Of a DNA stretch of 64,000 nt, positions 8,404 to 17,891 are shown piece by piece. The notes below the pieces were generated by a model. That model searched no databases, had not been told where the DNA came from, and worked only from the letters and a program-made list of their open reading frames with translations. The stretch is from CAVUNY01 sp963843535. Its GTDB lineage: Bacteria; Chloroflexota; Anaerolineae; Anaerolineales; Anaerolineaceae. Each line of letters starts with the position of its first letter. Within the stretch, counting starts at the first letter, position 1. The translations under genes and the position numbers were made by a program. The stretch spans positions 124,001 through 188,000 of the forward strand of contig CAWJKU010000003.1 of the NCBI GenBank assembly GCA_963843535.1. Direction: 5' to 3'.

Positions 8404-8628
8404 TTATTCTTTAAAAGGGTCGTAGCTGGGGTTTGAACCCGCCCATACACAGGTCGCCTTTTGATACAAAATACAATCCATAGATTTTGAGCAGCGATGA
8501 CCGGTAATGCGTGGAAGCAGGTCCGGTAAGTGCTCAGCCGGATAAACCGCAGCTACCTCTAATGAAACATCACAACCGGCGTGGTTGCAAAATCGTACTT
8601 TAATCGGCTTCCAGGTTTTTTCGGCCAT
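8404..8628 (-). CDS. Small cysteine-containing protein of unknown function
   Basis: A 74-residue soluble protein starting at an ATG preceded by GGAGGAATATTA. It has five cysteines, at N-x-AGCDV near residue 19, then GHRCSK, MDCIL and TCVW, plus one earlier (RFCNH). Their spacing could hold a metal or a small Fe-S cluster, but no known pattern is matched. It is monocistronic, convergent with the Kbl-like gene and separated by 115 bases from the lipoprotein gene upstream. I do not recognise the family. Confidence 0.6.
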   Translation of the reverse strand: MAEKTWKPIKVRFCNHAGCDVSLEVAAVYPAEHLPDLLPRITGHRCSKSMDCILYQKATCVWAGSNPSYDPFKE

Positions 8629-8743
8629 TAATATTCCTCCGGCAAAATTTACATCAATTATTATCTAAATTGTACTATACACATTTTCAGCAATCTGTGC
8701 CAGTGACAGCCGTCACATTTCATACAGGATAAATGACGTTCAT

Positions 8744-10045
8744 TCACTCTAAGCGCAGTACTTTACCGTCATTATGCTCCAGCACATACAATTCGCCAGC
8801 GATATCCAGCCCGAATCCGCTGATGGTCGAGCCCAACTCGGATAATACCTGGTTGGTCCATTTTCCATCTGTGCCGCGTGACAGGCCCCATATTTTGCCT
8901 GTGCAGTAATCGGTATAAATATAGGTCCCCTGGAGCTGAGCCGCTGCTTGCCCACGGTATACGAACCCGCCGGTTATCGAACAGCCCTGGTCGTGGCTGT
9001 ACTCCCAGATCGGATCCACAAATTTTATCCCAGCAGGCGGCGCTCCCTTATAAACGTGCAGTCCTTCGCGGAAGTTCCAGCCAAAATTCAGTCCACCCGG
9101 GCTTCCGGCCGGTACGAAATTAATTTCCTCGTACAAATTTTGCCCAACATCCGCAATGTACAGGTCGCCCGTCGCCCGGTCAAAAGAAAATCGCCATGGA
9201 TTTCGCAGTCCGTACGCCCAGATCTCCGGCAGACCGCCCCCTCTGGCAAATGGATTATCAGCCGGGATGGCATACGGATCGCCCTGGTTGACGTCAATCC
9301 GCAATACTTTACCCAGCAGGGTATTGAGTGATTGGGCGTGAAATTGGGGATCGCCGCCGGACCCGCCGTCTCCCAATGAGAGATACAGGTATCCATCTGG
9401 ACCGAAGACCACCCCACCGCCGTTATGGTTCGGATAAGGCTGCTTCACCTGAAGCAGAATTTTTTCACTCGCCGGATCGGCTTCAACCGCGCCAGCCGCT
9501 CCTTTAAACCTGGATATCACCGTGTTGCCGTTACGATCGGTGTAATTTACGTAGAAATACCCGTTATCCGTATATTTTGGATGGAAAGCCAGACCCAACA
9601 GGCCCTGTTCGGTGTTTCTTGAACCCACCCTGTCGGTGATATCGAGGTAGGGTTTCGCCAGAAGTTCGCCGTTCTTCTTCATCAGCCGGATGGTTCCAGA
9701 TTGCTCAAGCACTGCCAGAAAACCGCTGCCGTCTGGAATCTCAGACAGGTCAGTCGGCTTGCTCAGCCCACTTACCAGCTCTTTCCAGACCGGATTTTTG
9801 GTCGGGGCAGGTTCTGTTGGCGCAAGGGTTGGTACCTCGACGGCCTTTGTCGGTGATGATGCGCTGGTCGCGGATGACTGTGCTACCGGTAAAGTGGTTG
9901 CGGGTACAGCCCTGGTTGGTGAGGTTGCCGTTGGCTCCGTCGCAGCAGGCGCCGCACCGGGTTGGGCACATGCCGTTAGCACGACCAGGAGTATTCCGAG
10001 CAATAAGAAAACCTTGCTCAACCCCTTAATCAAGAAATGGTTCAT
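8744..10045 (-). CDS. PQQ-dependent soluble glucose/sorbosone dehydrogenase-like lipoprotein
   Basis: A 433-residue exported protein. Residues 1-25 are a lipoprotein signal peptide with lipobox LTAC (Cys26), followed by a Thr/Ala/Pro-rich linker to about residue 85, typical of Chloroflexota surface lipoproteins. The rest is a six-bladed GSDH-type propeller: LSKPTDLSEIPDGSGFLAVL, AFHPKYTDNGYFYVNY, NHNGGGVVFGPDGYLYLSLGDGG, YGLRNPWRFSFD..GDLYIADVGQN. In the family these loops bind PQQ, Ca2+ and sugar, oxidising aldoses outside the membrane; the substrate here is unknown. The gene has its own GGAGG site and stands alone. Confidence 0.85.
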   Translation of the reverse strand: MNHFLIKGLSKVFLLLGILLVVLTACAQPGAAPAATEPTATSPTRAVPATTLPVAQSSATSASSPTKAVEVPTLAPTEPAPTKNPVWKELVSGLSKPTDLSEIPDGSGFLAVLEQSGTIRLMKKNGELLAKPYLDITDRVGSRNTEQGLLGLAFHPKYTDNGYFYVNYTDRNGNTVISRFKGAAGAVEADPASEKILLQVKQPYPNHNGGGVVFGPDGYLYLSLGDGGSGGDPQFHAQSLNTLLGKVLRIDVNQGDPYAIPADNPFARGGGLPEIWAYGLRNPWRFSFDRATGDLYIADVGQNLYEEINFVPAGSPGGLNFGWNFREGLHVYKGAPPAGIKFVDPIWEYSHDQGCSITGGFVYRGQAAAQLQGTYIYTDYCTGKIWGLSRGTDGKWTNQVLSELGSTISGFGLDIAGELYVLEHNDGKVLRLE

Positions 10046-10085
10046 TATTGACCTCCGATGTCATATTATAACGGTTTAAAAACGT

Positions 10086-10121
10086 CTGGCAGGATTTGCC
10101 GGTGAGGACAAATCCTGCCAG
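10086..10121 (-). terminator. Intrinsic terminator after peptidase T
   Basis: Read on the minus strand, CTGGCAGGATTTG and CAAATCCTGCCAG form a 13-bp stem with a 10-base loop, followed by ACGTTTTTAAACC. It begins 19 bases after the pepT stop and ends the 31-kb glycan/pepT transcription unit. Confidence 0.8.
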
Positions 10122-10139
10122 GAATGAGATAGGCCAGGT

Positions 10140-11363
10140 TTATTTTGCAGATAACTCGACGATTTTTACCACGAGCTGGGCAGCGCTCTCCAAAGAAGAA
10201 GTAGGGATATATTCAAAGCGCCCATGAGCATTGTGCCCGCCGGTATAAATATTGGGCGTGGGCAGTCCCTTCCATGAAAGTTGAGCCCCATCTGTCCCAC
10301 CCCTGACCGGCGTAATGCGCGGTGTAAGTCCAAGGGCGAGCATCGCCTGCTTTGCCAGTTCCACCACATGCATCACCGGCTCAATTTTCTCCCGCATATT
10401 GGCATACTGATCGATTAATTCCAGGGTCACCGTTCCACTGCCGTACTTCTCATTCAAACGGTCCGCTGCTTTGCGCATCAATGCCTTTCGGCTAAGGAAT
10501 TTTTCCTGGTTGTGGTCGCGGATGATGTAGCTCAACTCTGCGCTTTCGACATTCCCGCTGATCTGCGTCAGATGAAAAAAACCTTCGTAGCCTTCGGTAA
10601 ACTCAGGGCGTTCATCGTGGGGCAGCATATCATTGAAATCGATCGCTACCAGGCCGGCATTGATCATTTTGTTCTTTGATGCGCCGGGATGCACGCTGCG
10701 CCCTTTAAAAGTGACTCGCGCGCGCGCGGCGTTAAAATTCTCGAATTGCAGCCCACCTTCTGCTTCGCCATCAAACGTGTATGCGTAATCGGCTTCGAAT
10801 TTCTTCACATCGAACAAATTGATGCCCGTCCCGATTTCTTCGTCGGTGGTAAAGCCCACCCGCACCCTGCCGTGTTGGATTTCAGGTTGATTCACCAGGA
10901 TTTCCAGTCCAGCCATGATTTCAGCCACCCCGGCTTTGTCATCCGCCCCCAGCAGGGTCGTTCCATCGGTCGTAATCAACGTTTTTCCGACATAGGCTTT
11001 CAGGTCAGGAAATTCTTTGGGTGAAAGAATGATTTTTTGCGCCTGGTTAAGCACAATATCCCCGCCGCTGTACTTTTCAACCAGCTGGGGATTTACGTTT
11101 GCCCCGGACAGGTCCGGGCTGGTGTCCATGTGCGCCAATAAACCAACGGTAGGCACTGCCCGATCGACATTGGATGGCAGGGTCGCCGTGACATTGCCGT
11201 ATTTGTCCATTTCAATTTCGATCAGGCCCAGCCCTTTGAGCTCGTCCATCAGCAAATGGGCCAGGTCAAGCTGCTTTGCGGTAGATGGGTGTATCTCCGA
11301 ATGGTGATCGGATTGGGTGTCAATTTTTACGTAGCGCAAGAACCTTTCGACAACTGAGCTCAT
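10140..11363 (-). CDS. pepT: Peptidase T (tripeptide aminopeptidase, M20B)
   Basis: About 407 residues, full length for PepT. Zinc-site motifs are HMDTSPD near 82, TTDGTTLLGADDKAG near 138-152 (bridging Asp), EEIGTG near 180 (catalytic Glu and metal Glu), FDGEAEGGLQFE near 205, and a C-terminal HNAHG (metal His) near 385. It removes N-terminal residues from tripeptides in the cytoplasm. Adjacent ATGs at 11366 and 11363 follow GGAGGG, and the start overlaps the stop of the upstream glycosyltransferase. It closes the minus-strand run and is followed by a terminator. There is no obvious link to glycan synthesis. Confidence 0.93.
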   Translation of the reverse strand: MSSVVERFLRYVKIDTQSDHHSEIHPSTAKQLDLAHLLMDELKGLGLIEIEMDKYGNVTATLPSNVDRAVPTVGLLAHMDTSPDLSGANVNPQLVEKYSGGDIVLNQAQKIILSPKEFPDLKAYVGKTLITTDGTTLLGADDKAGVAEIMAGLEILVNQPEIQHGRVRVGFTTDEEIGTGINLFDVKKFEADYAYTFDGEAEGGLQFENFNAARARVTFKGRSVHPGASKNKMINAGLVAIDFNDMLPHDERPEFTEGYEGFFHLTQISGNVESAELSYIIRDHNQEKFLSRKALMRKAADRLNEKYGSGTVTLELIDQYANMREKIEPVMHVVELAKQAMLALGLTPRITPVRGGTDGAQLSWKGLPTPNIYTGGHNAHGRFEYIPTSSLESAAQLVVKIVELSAK

Positions 11364-12163
11364 CATCCCTCCGGAGAATTTTTTGTTGATCCAACCATTC
11401 GTTTTCGGCGCCAGTTTATCAGCGGCGCCGCGAGCTTACGAATGTAATATTTTGCCACGATGATTGAAAAAAATGATCCGCCATCCCGATAATGGACTTT
11501 AAGCATCTCAGGCCAGCAACGGTCGTCCGATACCACGGTTTTTCCCGTACCGTGCAGCCTGAAATTGGCCCAGGTTGTCGGATTATAGTCTATCTGCGAA
11601 ATCTTTGCCAGACGGACCCATAAATCGTAATCCATGGCAAAGTAAAATGACGGGTCCAGCGGACCCACCTGCCGCCACAGTTCCGCTCGCCAGAATGCCG
11701 CTTGCTGTGGAATATGCACATAACCCTGCTTTAGCCGTGTGAAATCCGTCTGGGCCGCAGGAAACCGGCCAATCTGAACGCCTTCGGCATTAATAAAATT
11801 GCAATCGCCATAAACCATGCCCACTTCTGGATGGTTGTGCAAATACTCCACCGCTTGCCGGACGGCGCCGGGTTGGTAGGTATCATCCGAATTGAGCCAG
11901 GCCAGAATTTGACCGGATGCATGGGCAAAACCTTTATTGATCGCATCCGTCTGCCCGCGATCTTTTTCAGATACCCACCACGCCAACCGGTCGGAATAGC
12001 GCTGAATAATATCACGACTTCCATCATTAGAACCCCCGTCGACCACAATATATTCTATGCGCGGGTAGTCCTGCTCCAACACGGAGCGGATAGTGGTTTC
12101 CAGGTATGCGGTCTGATTGTAGGATGGGGTAACGATGGAAACAAGCGGTAGGGAAGATTCCAC
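11363..12163 (-). CDS. Family 2 glycosyltransferase
   Basis: A 266-residue GT-A fold enzyme. It opens with LVSIVTPSYNQTAYLETTI, followed by the nucleotide-binding VDGGSNDGS near 43-51 and the metal-binding LAWLNSDDTY (DD near 93) typical of inverting GT2 transferases. The acceptor-side region contains YFAMDYDLWVRL. No transmembrane segment is seen, so it probably works at the inner face of the membrane. It is strongly similar in layout to the GT2 at 13759-14731 (both have SEKDxGQ.AINKGFA), suggesting duplication. Its 3' end overlaps pepT by a few bases. Sugar specificity cannot be told. Confidence 0.88.
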   Translation of the reverse strand: MESSLPLVSIVTPSYNQTAYLETTIRSVLEQDYPRIEYIVVDGGSNDGSRDIIQRYSDRLAWWVSEKDRGQTDAINKGFAHASGQILAWLNSDDTYQPGAVRQAVEYLHNHPEVGMVYGDCNFINAEGVQIGRFPAAQTDFTRLKQGYVHIPQQAAFWRAELWRQVGPLDPSFYFAMDYDLWVRLAKISQIDYNPTTWANFRLHGTGKTVVSDDRCWPEMLKVHYRDGGSFFSIIVAKYYIRKLAAPLINWRRKRMVGSTKNSPEG

Positions 12164-12176
12164 TGAAATTCGCCTT

Positions 12177-13718
12177 TCAGGGTTTGGTTAGCTGATGTTT
12201 CAAATCATAGACGAGCCACCCACTCCCCTGGTGATAAACCGGATAGTTCTGAGCCAGCAAGTTTTTTAGCTCAGGCTGGGCATCTAATTCACCCAGGGCA
12301 GTGACCAAAAAGTAACTTTTGCCCTGGGTAACTTCCTGGAATAATTTTGGGATATCCCACCGGGTATTGTCGTGCAGCAGGGTTACCTCGAGATCGTCCT
12401 GGGTCGGCCAGTTATACGCGGCATTGCGCCAACCGAAATAATTCAAGCGCGCCCCATAATCACTCGTCAGCGCGACAAAGGATTCTTCCGGCGGGATCGA
12501 TTCTCCCACCAGCTGCCAGGAGCGCGGTTCGAGGCTGAAGTTGTTGGCTACCAGCTGCGACCGTCCGACAAATAATTCGAACCCGGCGGCTGCCAGAAAA
12601 ATGCCGAGCCCGACCAGCCGCCAGAACCCTGCCTGGCGGAGAAGCTTTTGAACGAACAGTTCAGCCACCGGGATGATCGAAAGGCCGATAATCGGGATAA
12701 TTGCCAGGTGGTAATAGTCATGGGTCGTGTATTGAAACGGCCAGGCGATCCCAAAAAGCAGGTAACCGATCCAGAGGCCGATCAAGATGAACCGGAATCT
12801 CTGGGCAGCAATGACCACTCCCAATAATCCCACGACCAACAGGGTCATCCCAACCAGGCTGTTGATCATCGCCAGCCATTGAACGTAGAATTTGGTGGTG
12901 ACCAGCATGCCGGCAAATCCCAGCGTCCAAAATGTAAAGTAGCCGGCAGACTTTCCGGTATTTAAGATCAGGTAATACACAGCCGCCGGCGCCAGAACCA
13001 GCGCTGCCATGACCCAGGGCTTGAAGCTGCGAAAAAGCCTGCCAATCCCAAAATTTGCCAGAACCGCCAATACCAAAACGCCGCCGATAAAGAAAGCTGC
13101 CATCGCTTTGATCAGAATCGCCAGGCCGCCAAATAAACCCGTTAAGAGGGTCCATTTCCAGGTCGGCGTCTCCATCCAATGATCTGCTGACCAGGCTGTA
13201 ATCAGAATCCACATCACCATCCACGGGTCTGGTTGGAACGAGCGGCTGGCTATGATCGAAAACGGAAGACACAGGTAAAATGCCAGCCCTACCAGGGAAG
13301 CCGCGAATGAGGCGTGCCGCCGCGCCAGGAAAAATAAGAAGATACCGCCAATGAGCCAAAAGAGAATCGAAAAAATACGGGCGATCCACAACTGTTCTGA
13401 TCCGACCAGATAATAGGCAAATCCGACGATCTGTTCGAGAATGGGTGGTTCATAAACTTCGGCAGCGGCAGCAGCCATCGCCGCCTGCCGCCGGACCGGG
13501 TCCGCGGATGTGTCCAGGCTGAAATACGCCCCCCGGGCGATGATCGCAGAATGCAGCTGGCGAACGGGATGGAAATCGAGCGGGGGATCCTGCAGATCGA
13601 TCAAACGCACCCCAAAACCTGCGAGTAATAACAGGATCAGCCCCAGCCAATTCGCGACCGTGGCGAGTGAAATTCGTCGGAGAAACCCGGTTCTCAAGAA
13701 TATACCTTTCTGAAGCAA
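12177..13718 (-). CDS. Multi-pass membrane glycosyltransferase (GT39/ArnT-like)
   Basis: About 513 residues with some 11-12 predicted transmembrane helices. The first extracytoplasmic loop after TM1 contains DLQDPPLDFHPVRQLHSAII, resembling the Asp-bearing catalytic loop of GT-C enzymes that use lipid-linked sugars, and a second DPWMVMWILITAW segment fits the family. A soluble domain of about 110 residues ends the protein. This predicts transfer of a sugar from a polyprenyl-phosphate donor on the outer face. The TTG at 13718 is the first start; a TTG seven codons later has a better AAAGG site. It sits between two GT2 genes. Confidence 0.7.
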   Translation of the reverse strand: MLQKGIFLRTGFLRRISLATVANWLGLILLLLAGFGVRLIDLQDPPLDFHPVRQLHSAIIARGAYFSLDTSADPVRRQAAMAAAAAEVYEPPILEQIVGFAYYLVGSEQLWIARIFSILFWLIGGIFLFFLARRHASFAASLVGLAFYLCLPFSIIASRSFQPDPWMVMWILITAWSADHWMETPTWKWTLLTGLFGGLAILIKAMAAFFIGGVLVLAVLANFGIGRLFRSFKPWVMAALVLAPAAVYYLILNTGKSAGYFTFWTLGFAGMLVTTKFYVQWLAMINSLVGMTLLVVGLLGVVIAAQRFRFILIGLWIGYLLFGIAWPFQYTTHDYYHLAIIPIIGLSIIPVAELFVQKLLRQAGFWRLVGLGIFLAAAGFELFVGRSQLVANNFSLEPRSWQLVGESIPPEESFVALTSDYGARLNYFGWRNAAYNWPTQDDLEVTLLHDNTRWDIPKLFQEVTQGKSYFLVTALGELDAQPELKNLLAQNYPVYHQGSGWLVYDLKHQLTKP

Positions 13719-13758
13719 ATTCCGTCCAAATATATCCTAATCTATACGCAAACCCTGT

Positions 13759-14731
13759 TTAAACCTTTTTGCCAGGGTCAGAAGCATAGATTTCAGGATG
13801 AATTTGCCTTCGTATCCTGAAACGAAGAGCATAATAGACCGGTTTCATACGCGAGAAACCAGCCAGGGAAAGCGCAGCGAATATAATTCGCCGCCAGTCG
13901 TCCAATGCTGTCTGCGGCTGAAGCTTAAAGCACTGATAATACGCGCGCAATCCATCCGCGGGATGCCCGCCTTCCACCAGATACCATGCGCCGATCCGGT
14001 AGGCTCCTGCCCAAACCTTTGGGCGGTCAAAGCTGCCGGAAAATTCGGGACTCGATTCGAGCCACGCCGCCAGCCGCAGTGCTTCAGGGCCATATTTTAG
14101 TCGTCTGCGACAGGTTTTTTGCCGCGGCGTGGAAGCGCGCGGCGGCCAGCTGGCGCGGGATGTACACCATGCCAGCCAACCTCGCCATGCGCAGCCAGAG
14201 TTCATGATCCAGCAGGTAGTGATAACTCTGATCAAGGAATCCAGCCTGTGCCAGAATTTCACGCCGCATCATCACCCCCGGCTGGCTGATGATCCGAAAT
14301 TCCATCAAATCTGCCAATGTATAAGGCTTGAATTTCATCAAATTGATCGGCTGCCCAGAACCGTCAATGGACAGCACATCTCCATAGACCAGACCAGCCT
14401 CCGGGTGGGCTTCAAATGCCTCGACCGCGGCGGCAATCATGCCAGGAAGATGCAGGTCGTCCGAATTTAACCAGGCAACCAGGTCGCCGCTCGCCCGGGC
14501 AAAACCCTTGTTAATCGCTTCCCCCTGCCCGCTGTCCTTTTCGGAGACCCACCAGGCCAGCTTATCTGCATATTTACGGATGATCTCCACACTGCCATCC
14601 GTCGAACCTCCATCTACGATCATGTACTCCAGATTCGGATATGCCTGATCAAGCACGGATTGGATCGTTTGCTCCAGGAATGCCGCCTGGTTATAGGAAG
14701 GGGTAATGACTGTGACGCGCGGATAATTCAT
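13759..14731 (-). pseudogene. Family 2 glycosyltransferase, reading frame interrupted once
   Basis: The first part (14731-14084) carries VTVITPSYNQAAFLEQ, VDGGSTDGS and AWLNSDDLHL, a normal GT2 catalytic domain. The frame ends soon after RFHAAAKNLS. The natural continuation, KYGPEALRLAAWLESSPEF.. to ..ASDPGKKV, is in the +1 frame and ends at 13759. The slip maps to a run of four A (minus strand) at 14098-14095; removing one base restores one open frame of about 323 residues. No nonsense substitution is seen, so an indel sequencing error is as likely as real inactivation. The start overlaps the upstream MptE-like gene by four bases. It is closely related to the GT2 at 11363-12163. Confidence 0.8.
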
Positions 14732-15546
14732 TGATTAAATAAAGTATCGTAATCTACTTTTTTAAATACCTGCAGCTTGCCGCCGATCGTGGCATCCACT
14801 ACTTCACGACCATCTTCTTCGTAAGTTTTTCGGGCCAAATTATATGCTATCAACCATGATTCCAGATCAGGCAGTTGCCAGCGGAATCCTTTACCGAAAT
14901 AGCCTGGATCGAAATGGTTGGGATCTTCTCCCTGGGAAACGACCGTGGCATTAGGTTTCCCCTGGGTGACATAATTATGGTCGACACCAACTAAAATCAC
15001 CTGGCTGAAACCCAGATGGTAGGCGACTTGCAGAGCAGTGTAGGTCACCGTACCCCCCTCCCAGATACGCTCACCGGCATTCTGCGCAAATTTCGTGCCG
15101 GTGTAGGTTGTATGGATGAAATATAGATCGTCCGCTGGATTCAACCATTTGCGTGCCCGCCAGGAAATAAACTTTGGCATCCCCAGTTTCTTAATGTCAT
15201 CTTTACATTGTTCGATCACCAGATCATTCACAGACATGTAAAACGATGTGGCGAAGCCCCATTCCGGGAAAGCCAGGTAGATGCGGTTCTGCCCGATGGT
15301 GAACTCGTTTTTCAATCGGCTCATATCGGTGATTTTCAGGCTGGGCCCGTTCCCGATCAAGAAACACCGCTCCCCTTTATAACGGTCTTTAAGGTTAGCC
15401 AGTCCCCGAATGCTGTTGCGCCGCCAGGGATGGAAGGTAGCTACCGGCCACTGTTGGGCACGCACCATCCAATCGCGCGTGTCACGCAGCATTCCCAGCA
15501 CAGGAGGCGGTAGATTTTGTTTAATGGTTTCTCGCAAAGTGCTCAT
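14728..15546 (-). CDS. MptE-like/DUF115 domain protein of glycan loci
   Basis: A 272-residue soluble protein. The core RYKGERCFLIGNGPSLKITD with later GGTVTYTALQVAYHLGFSQVILVGVDHNY is the DUF115/6-hydroxymethylpterin diphosphokinase MptE-like pattern, found in motility-accessory (Maf) proteins and in many polysaccharide loci. In Maf proteins the domain helps transfer nonulosonic acids to flagellin, which fits the NeuB/NeuA genes of this locus, but transfer activity here is only inferred. It overlaps the SDR gene upstream and the GT2 downstream by four bases each (ATGA), showing tight translational coupling. Confidence 0.75.
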   Translation of the reverse strand: MSTLRETIKQNLPPPVLGMLRDTRDWMVRAQQWPVATFHPWRRNSIRGLANLKDRYKGERCFLIGNGPSLKITDMSRLKNEFTIGQNRIYLAFPEWGFATSFYMSVNDLVIEQCKDDIKKLGMPKFISWRARKWLNPADDLYFIHTTYTGTKFAQNAGERIWEGGTVTYTALQVAYHLGFSQVILVGVDHNYVTQGKPNATVVSQGEDPNHFDPGYFGKGFRWQLPDLESWLIAYNLARKTYEEDGREVVDATIGGKLQVFKKVDYDTLFNQ

Positions 15547-16307
15547 TCGGTGCTTAAACGCGCGGTGGCGCCTCCGTCGACGATCATTGCCTGCCCGGTA
15601 ATAAATGAAGATTGGGATGAATCGGCCAGGAAATAAATGGCGTGGGCAATTTCTGCCGGCAATCCCACTCGCCCGTTGACGGTCTTGCGCGCCAGGTTTT
15701 CCAGGCGGTCGACCACCGTTCCACCCGAAAGATGCCCGCGACCCAGCCCGGCGCGCAGCATCGGCGTATCCACTGCGCCGGGTAAAATCGCATTAACCCG
15801 GATATTGTCAAGCGCCCATTCAATCGCCATGGCCCGCGTCAGCGCCAGCAACCCGCCTTTAGAAGCAGCATACGCGGCGATATTGGCTGACGTCGCCACC
15901 GCATGTACGGAGGATACATTAACGATCGCTCCCCCACCCTGGGCCTTGAGCAGCGGGTGCGCCAGCTTGGCTCCCAGGAAGACGGAACGCAAATTGGAGG
16001 CCATCACTCGATCCCATTCATCGGGGGTCGTATCCAGGATTGGTTTGGCGACCTGGATGGCAGCATTGTTCACGACAGCGTTCAGGGTCGGGGTAAAAGC
16101 CGCGGCTGCCTGGTAAATTTTTTCTATTTCGGCTGGCTCAGAAACATCGGCTTTGACAAACAAACCCGTTGCTGGAAATGGTTCGCCAAAGTCAGCTCGA
16201 TCCACTCCGATCACGCGCCAGCCTTGTTCGGTAAAATATCTGACTGTGGCCCGGCCAATTCCGCCTGCGGCGCCGGTGATCAACACGATTCTCTCAGACA
16301 TAGTCAT
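15543..16307 (-). CDS. Short-chain dehydrogenase/reductase
   Basis: A 254-residue classical SDR. It shows the cofactor motif TGAAGGIG near residue 11, NNAA near 86, catalytic Ser in VNVSSVHA near 135 and YAASK (Tyr/Lys near 148-152). The C-terminal FITGQAMIVDGGATARLS matches the family end. The basic residue after the first strand is lacking, and an Asp (GVDRADF) suggests NAD preference. In this locus it may oxidise or reduce a sugar or polyol, but the substrate is unknown. It is translationally coupled to the MptE-like gene by a four-base overlap. ATGs at 16307 and 16301 are both possible starts. Confidence 0.85.
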   Translation of the reverse strand: MTMSERIVLITGAAGGIGRATVRYFTEQGWRVIGVDRADFGEPFPATGLFVKADVSEPAEIEKIYQAAAAFTPTLNAVVNNAAIQVAKPILDTTPDEWDRVMASNLRSVFLGAKLAHPLLKAQGGGAIVNVSSVHAVATSANIAAYAASKGGLLALTRAMAIEWALDNIRVNAILPGAVDTPMLRAGLGRGHLSGGTVVDRLENLARKTVNGRVGLPAEIAHAIYFLADSSQSSFITGQAMIVDGGATARLSTE

Positions 16308-16347
16308 TATCCTGTTTTGGTGTCAAGTGATCAAACCGATTAAAATC

Positions 16348-17838
16348 TTACTTGAAAATCGGTTGAATTCCATTATATCCTTCGACGGCCGACAATCCCT
16401 GGATTCCATAATATTTTGCGGCACACACATTAACCCAAAAACTTTCTTGCGGATATAACTCCAAAATTTTAGCAATACTATCAAATGCTGGCACGATGAC
16501 GTGCGTTTCCCCTTTGGCTTTCGCCTCCAGGATCGTGTTATGGCGTGTATCCCAGGCTTCCGCCCGGTGTTGGATGGCAGACAATCCTTCAAAAACTCCG
16601 GGGACTTCAGACACCATAAATATGATAAGCAAAACAGCTAATAGTACAGAACCTGTTTGGAAAATCCACCAACGGCCCATCCTGTTGCCGAAAGATAAGG
16701 CAAATCTGGCAGCCAGCCACCCGGAGGCAAAAACCGTAAGGATCAAGGCCAGGTAAGCGGGTAATAAGGCTCGATCGTCCGGGGGAGAAGACATTGCCAT
16801 CATGGTGGGCACCGTTACCGAAAAAACCAATCCATAACATGCCGCGACCACCACCAGCCATCTGCCCAAAACGGTTTTAAATGGCCGCGGCTCGCCGGGC
16901 CGGCTGCGCAGACCCAGGAACAAACCCAAACAACCCACCACAAAAAAAGTGAGAATCTGGCTGCGCAGAGCAGCGCGGATAAAATCCTGGGTGAACTTAA
17001 TAGACTTCGCGATCATTTCAAAAAAGCCGGGACGCTGGAAAGGCTGCAGCTGGGCGCTGTTGCTGGGTCCAAGCAGCATGATGCCTATCGCCAGGGCGCT
17101 TGCGGCAATCGCGATCAACGCGACCACCCGAGCCAATCTGTCTTCCCGGCGAAACAGCCAGAATAATATCCAGATCAGGCACCATAAGACAAACTGCCAC
17201 AACCCGGCTGTCTCGCTAAAACCGCCTGCCACAAAGCCCACCAGGCCAAAAACAGCCACCGCAACCGGCTTTAATTTACCGCCGCGCAGCATCGCAAAAA
17301 AGCCGCCCAGCAACCCTGCATTAAAAACCATTGGTGTAAGATAAGGGAGCATGGCTGAACGCCAGTAAAGCACCTGGTAAAGATTGGGCACCAGGGTAAA
17401 CGTAAGAATCAGCACAGCCAGAGCAGATATTAACACCGCCAGCCTGGCGATCCGAAATTGAAAATACAGGCCCCATTGGGATATGGCAAAATACAAGGCT
17501 GCTGCCCAGGCAGCAATTGAAATTCCAGCCAGATAGGGTGCCAAACGCGGACCGCCGGTAACCTCGGCGACACCGGAGAAGAAGGTTAATGAGAAGCGCT
17601 CCGAATTGTACGGCATCTGGTGGAAATATGAATCGATTTGGGCAGGAAAAAAGCCCATCAAAACCACTTCTGCCCCGTAGCAGTAATCATCCTGCAGATA
17701 ACGTGAAAACAACCCGCGATATGCGTAACCGCCCAATAAAAATAATTCAATCCCGATGAGGAGCAGGGAAAGGCCCGTGACCAGACTCCTCAGGCCGCCC
17801 CCATCAAGCCCGATGGTTGTTTGCCTGTTTTGATCCAT
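16348..17838 (-). CDS. Multi-pass membrane protein (DUF6056-like)
   Basis: A 496-residue protein with about 11 hydrophobic helices. After TM1 comes GLFSRYLQDDYCYGAEVVLM, where a conserved acidic DD motif in the first external loop recalls GT-C-type catalytic loops and the DUF6056 family of surface-glycan loci. The final 70 residues are soluble and contain ELYPQESFWVNVCAAKYYGI. It probably transfers or handles lipid-linked sugars at the outer face, but no activity is shown for the family as far as I know. The start ATG has TGAGGAAAG upstream. Confidence 0.6.
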   Translation of the reverse strand: MDQNRQTTIGLDGGGLRSLVTGLSLLLIGIELFLLGGYAYRGLFSRYLQDDYCYGAEVVLMGFFPAQIDSYFHQMPYNSERFSLTFFSGVAEVTGGPRLAPYLAGISIAAWAAALYFAISQWGLYFQFRIARLAVLISALAVLILTFTLVPNLYQVLYWRSAMLPYLTPMVFNAGLLGGFFAMLRGGKLKPVAVAVFGLVGFVAGGFSETAGLWQFVLWCLIWILFWLFRREDRLARVVALIAIAASALAIGIMLLGPSNSAQLQPFQRPGFFEMIAKSIKFTQDFIRAALRSQILTFFVVGCLGLFLGLRSRPGEPRPFKTVLGRWLVVVAACYGLVFSVTVPTMMAMSSPPDDRALLPAYLALILTVFASGWLAARFALSFGNRMGRWWIFQTGSVLLAVLLIIFMVSEVPGVFEGLSAIQHRAEAWDTRHNTILEAKAKGETHVIVPAFDSIAKILELYPQESFWVNVCAAKYYGIQGLSAVEGYNGIQPIFK

Positions 17839-17891
17839 GTACTTTCCTCAAAAGGAGCGCGAGGCGTTATCCAAAGAATCCCGGAAAGGCG

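Noticed and set aside
9088..9417. Extra minus-strand open frame inside the sugar dehydrogenase gene
   Set aside because: Overlaps in another frame a well-supported gene; composition (Cys/Arg/Trp/Ser-rich) is that of a shadow.
12718..13389. A 223-codon open frame opposite-phase within the membrane glycosyltransferase
   Set aside because: It overlaps the intact 12177-13718 gene in a different minus-strand frame and has no membrane or motif signature of its own.
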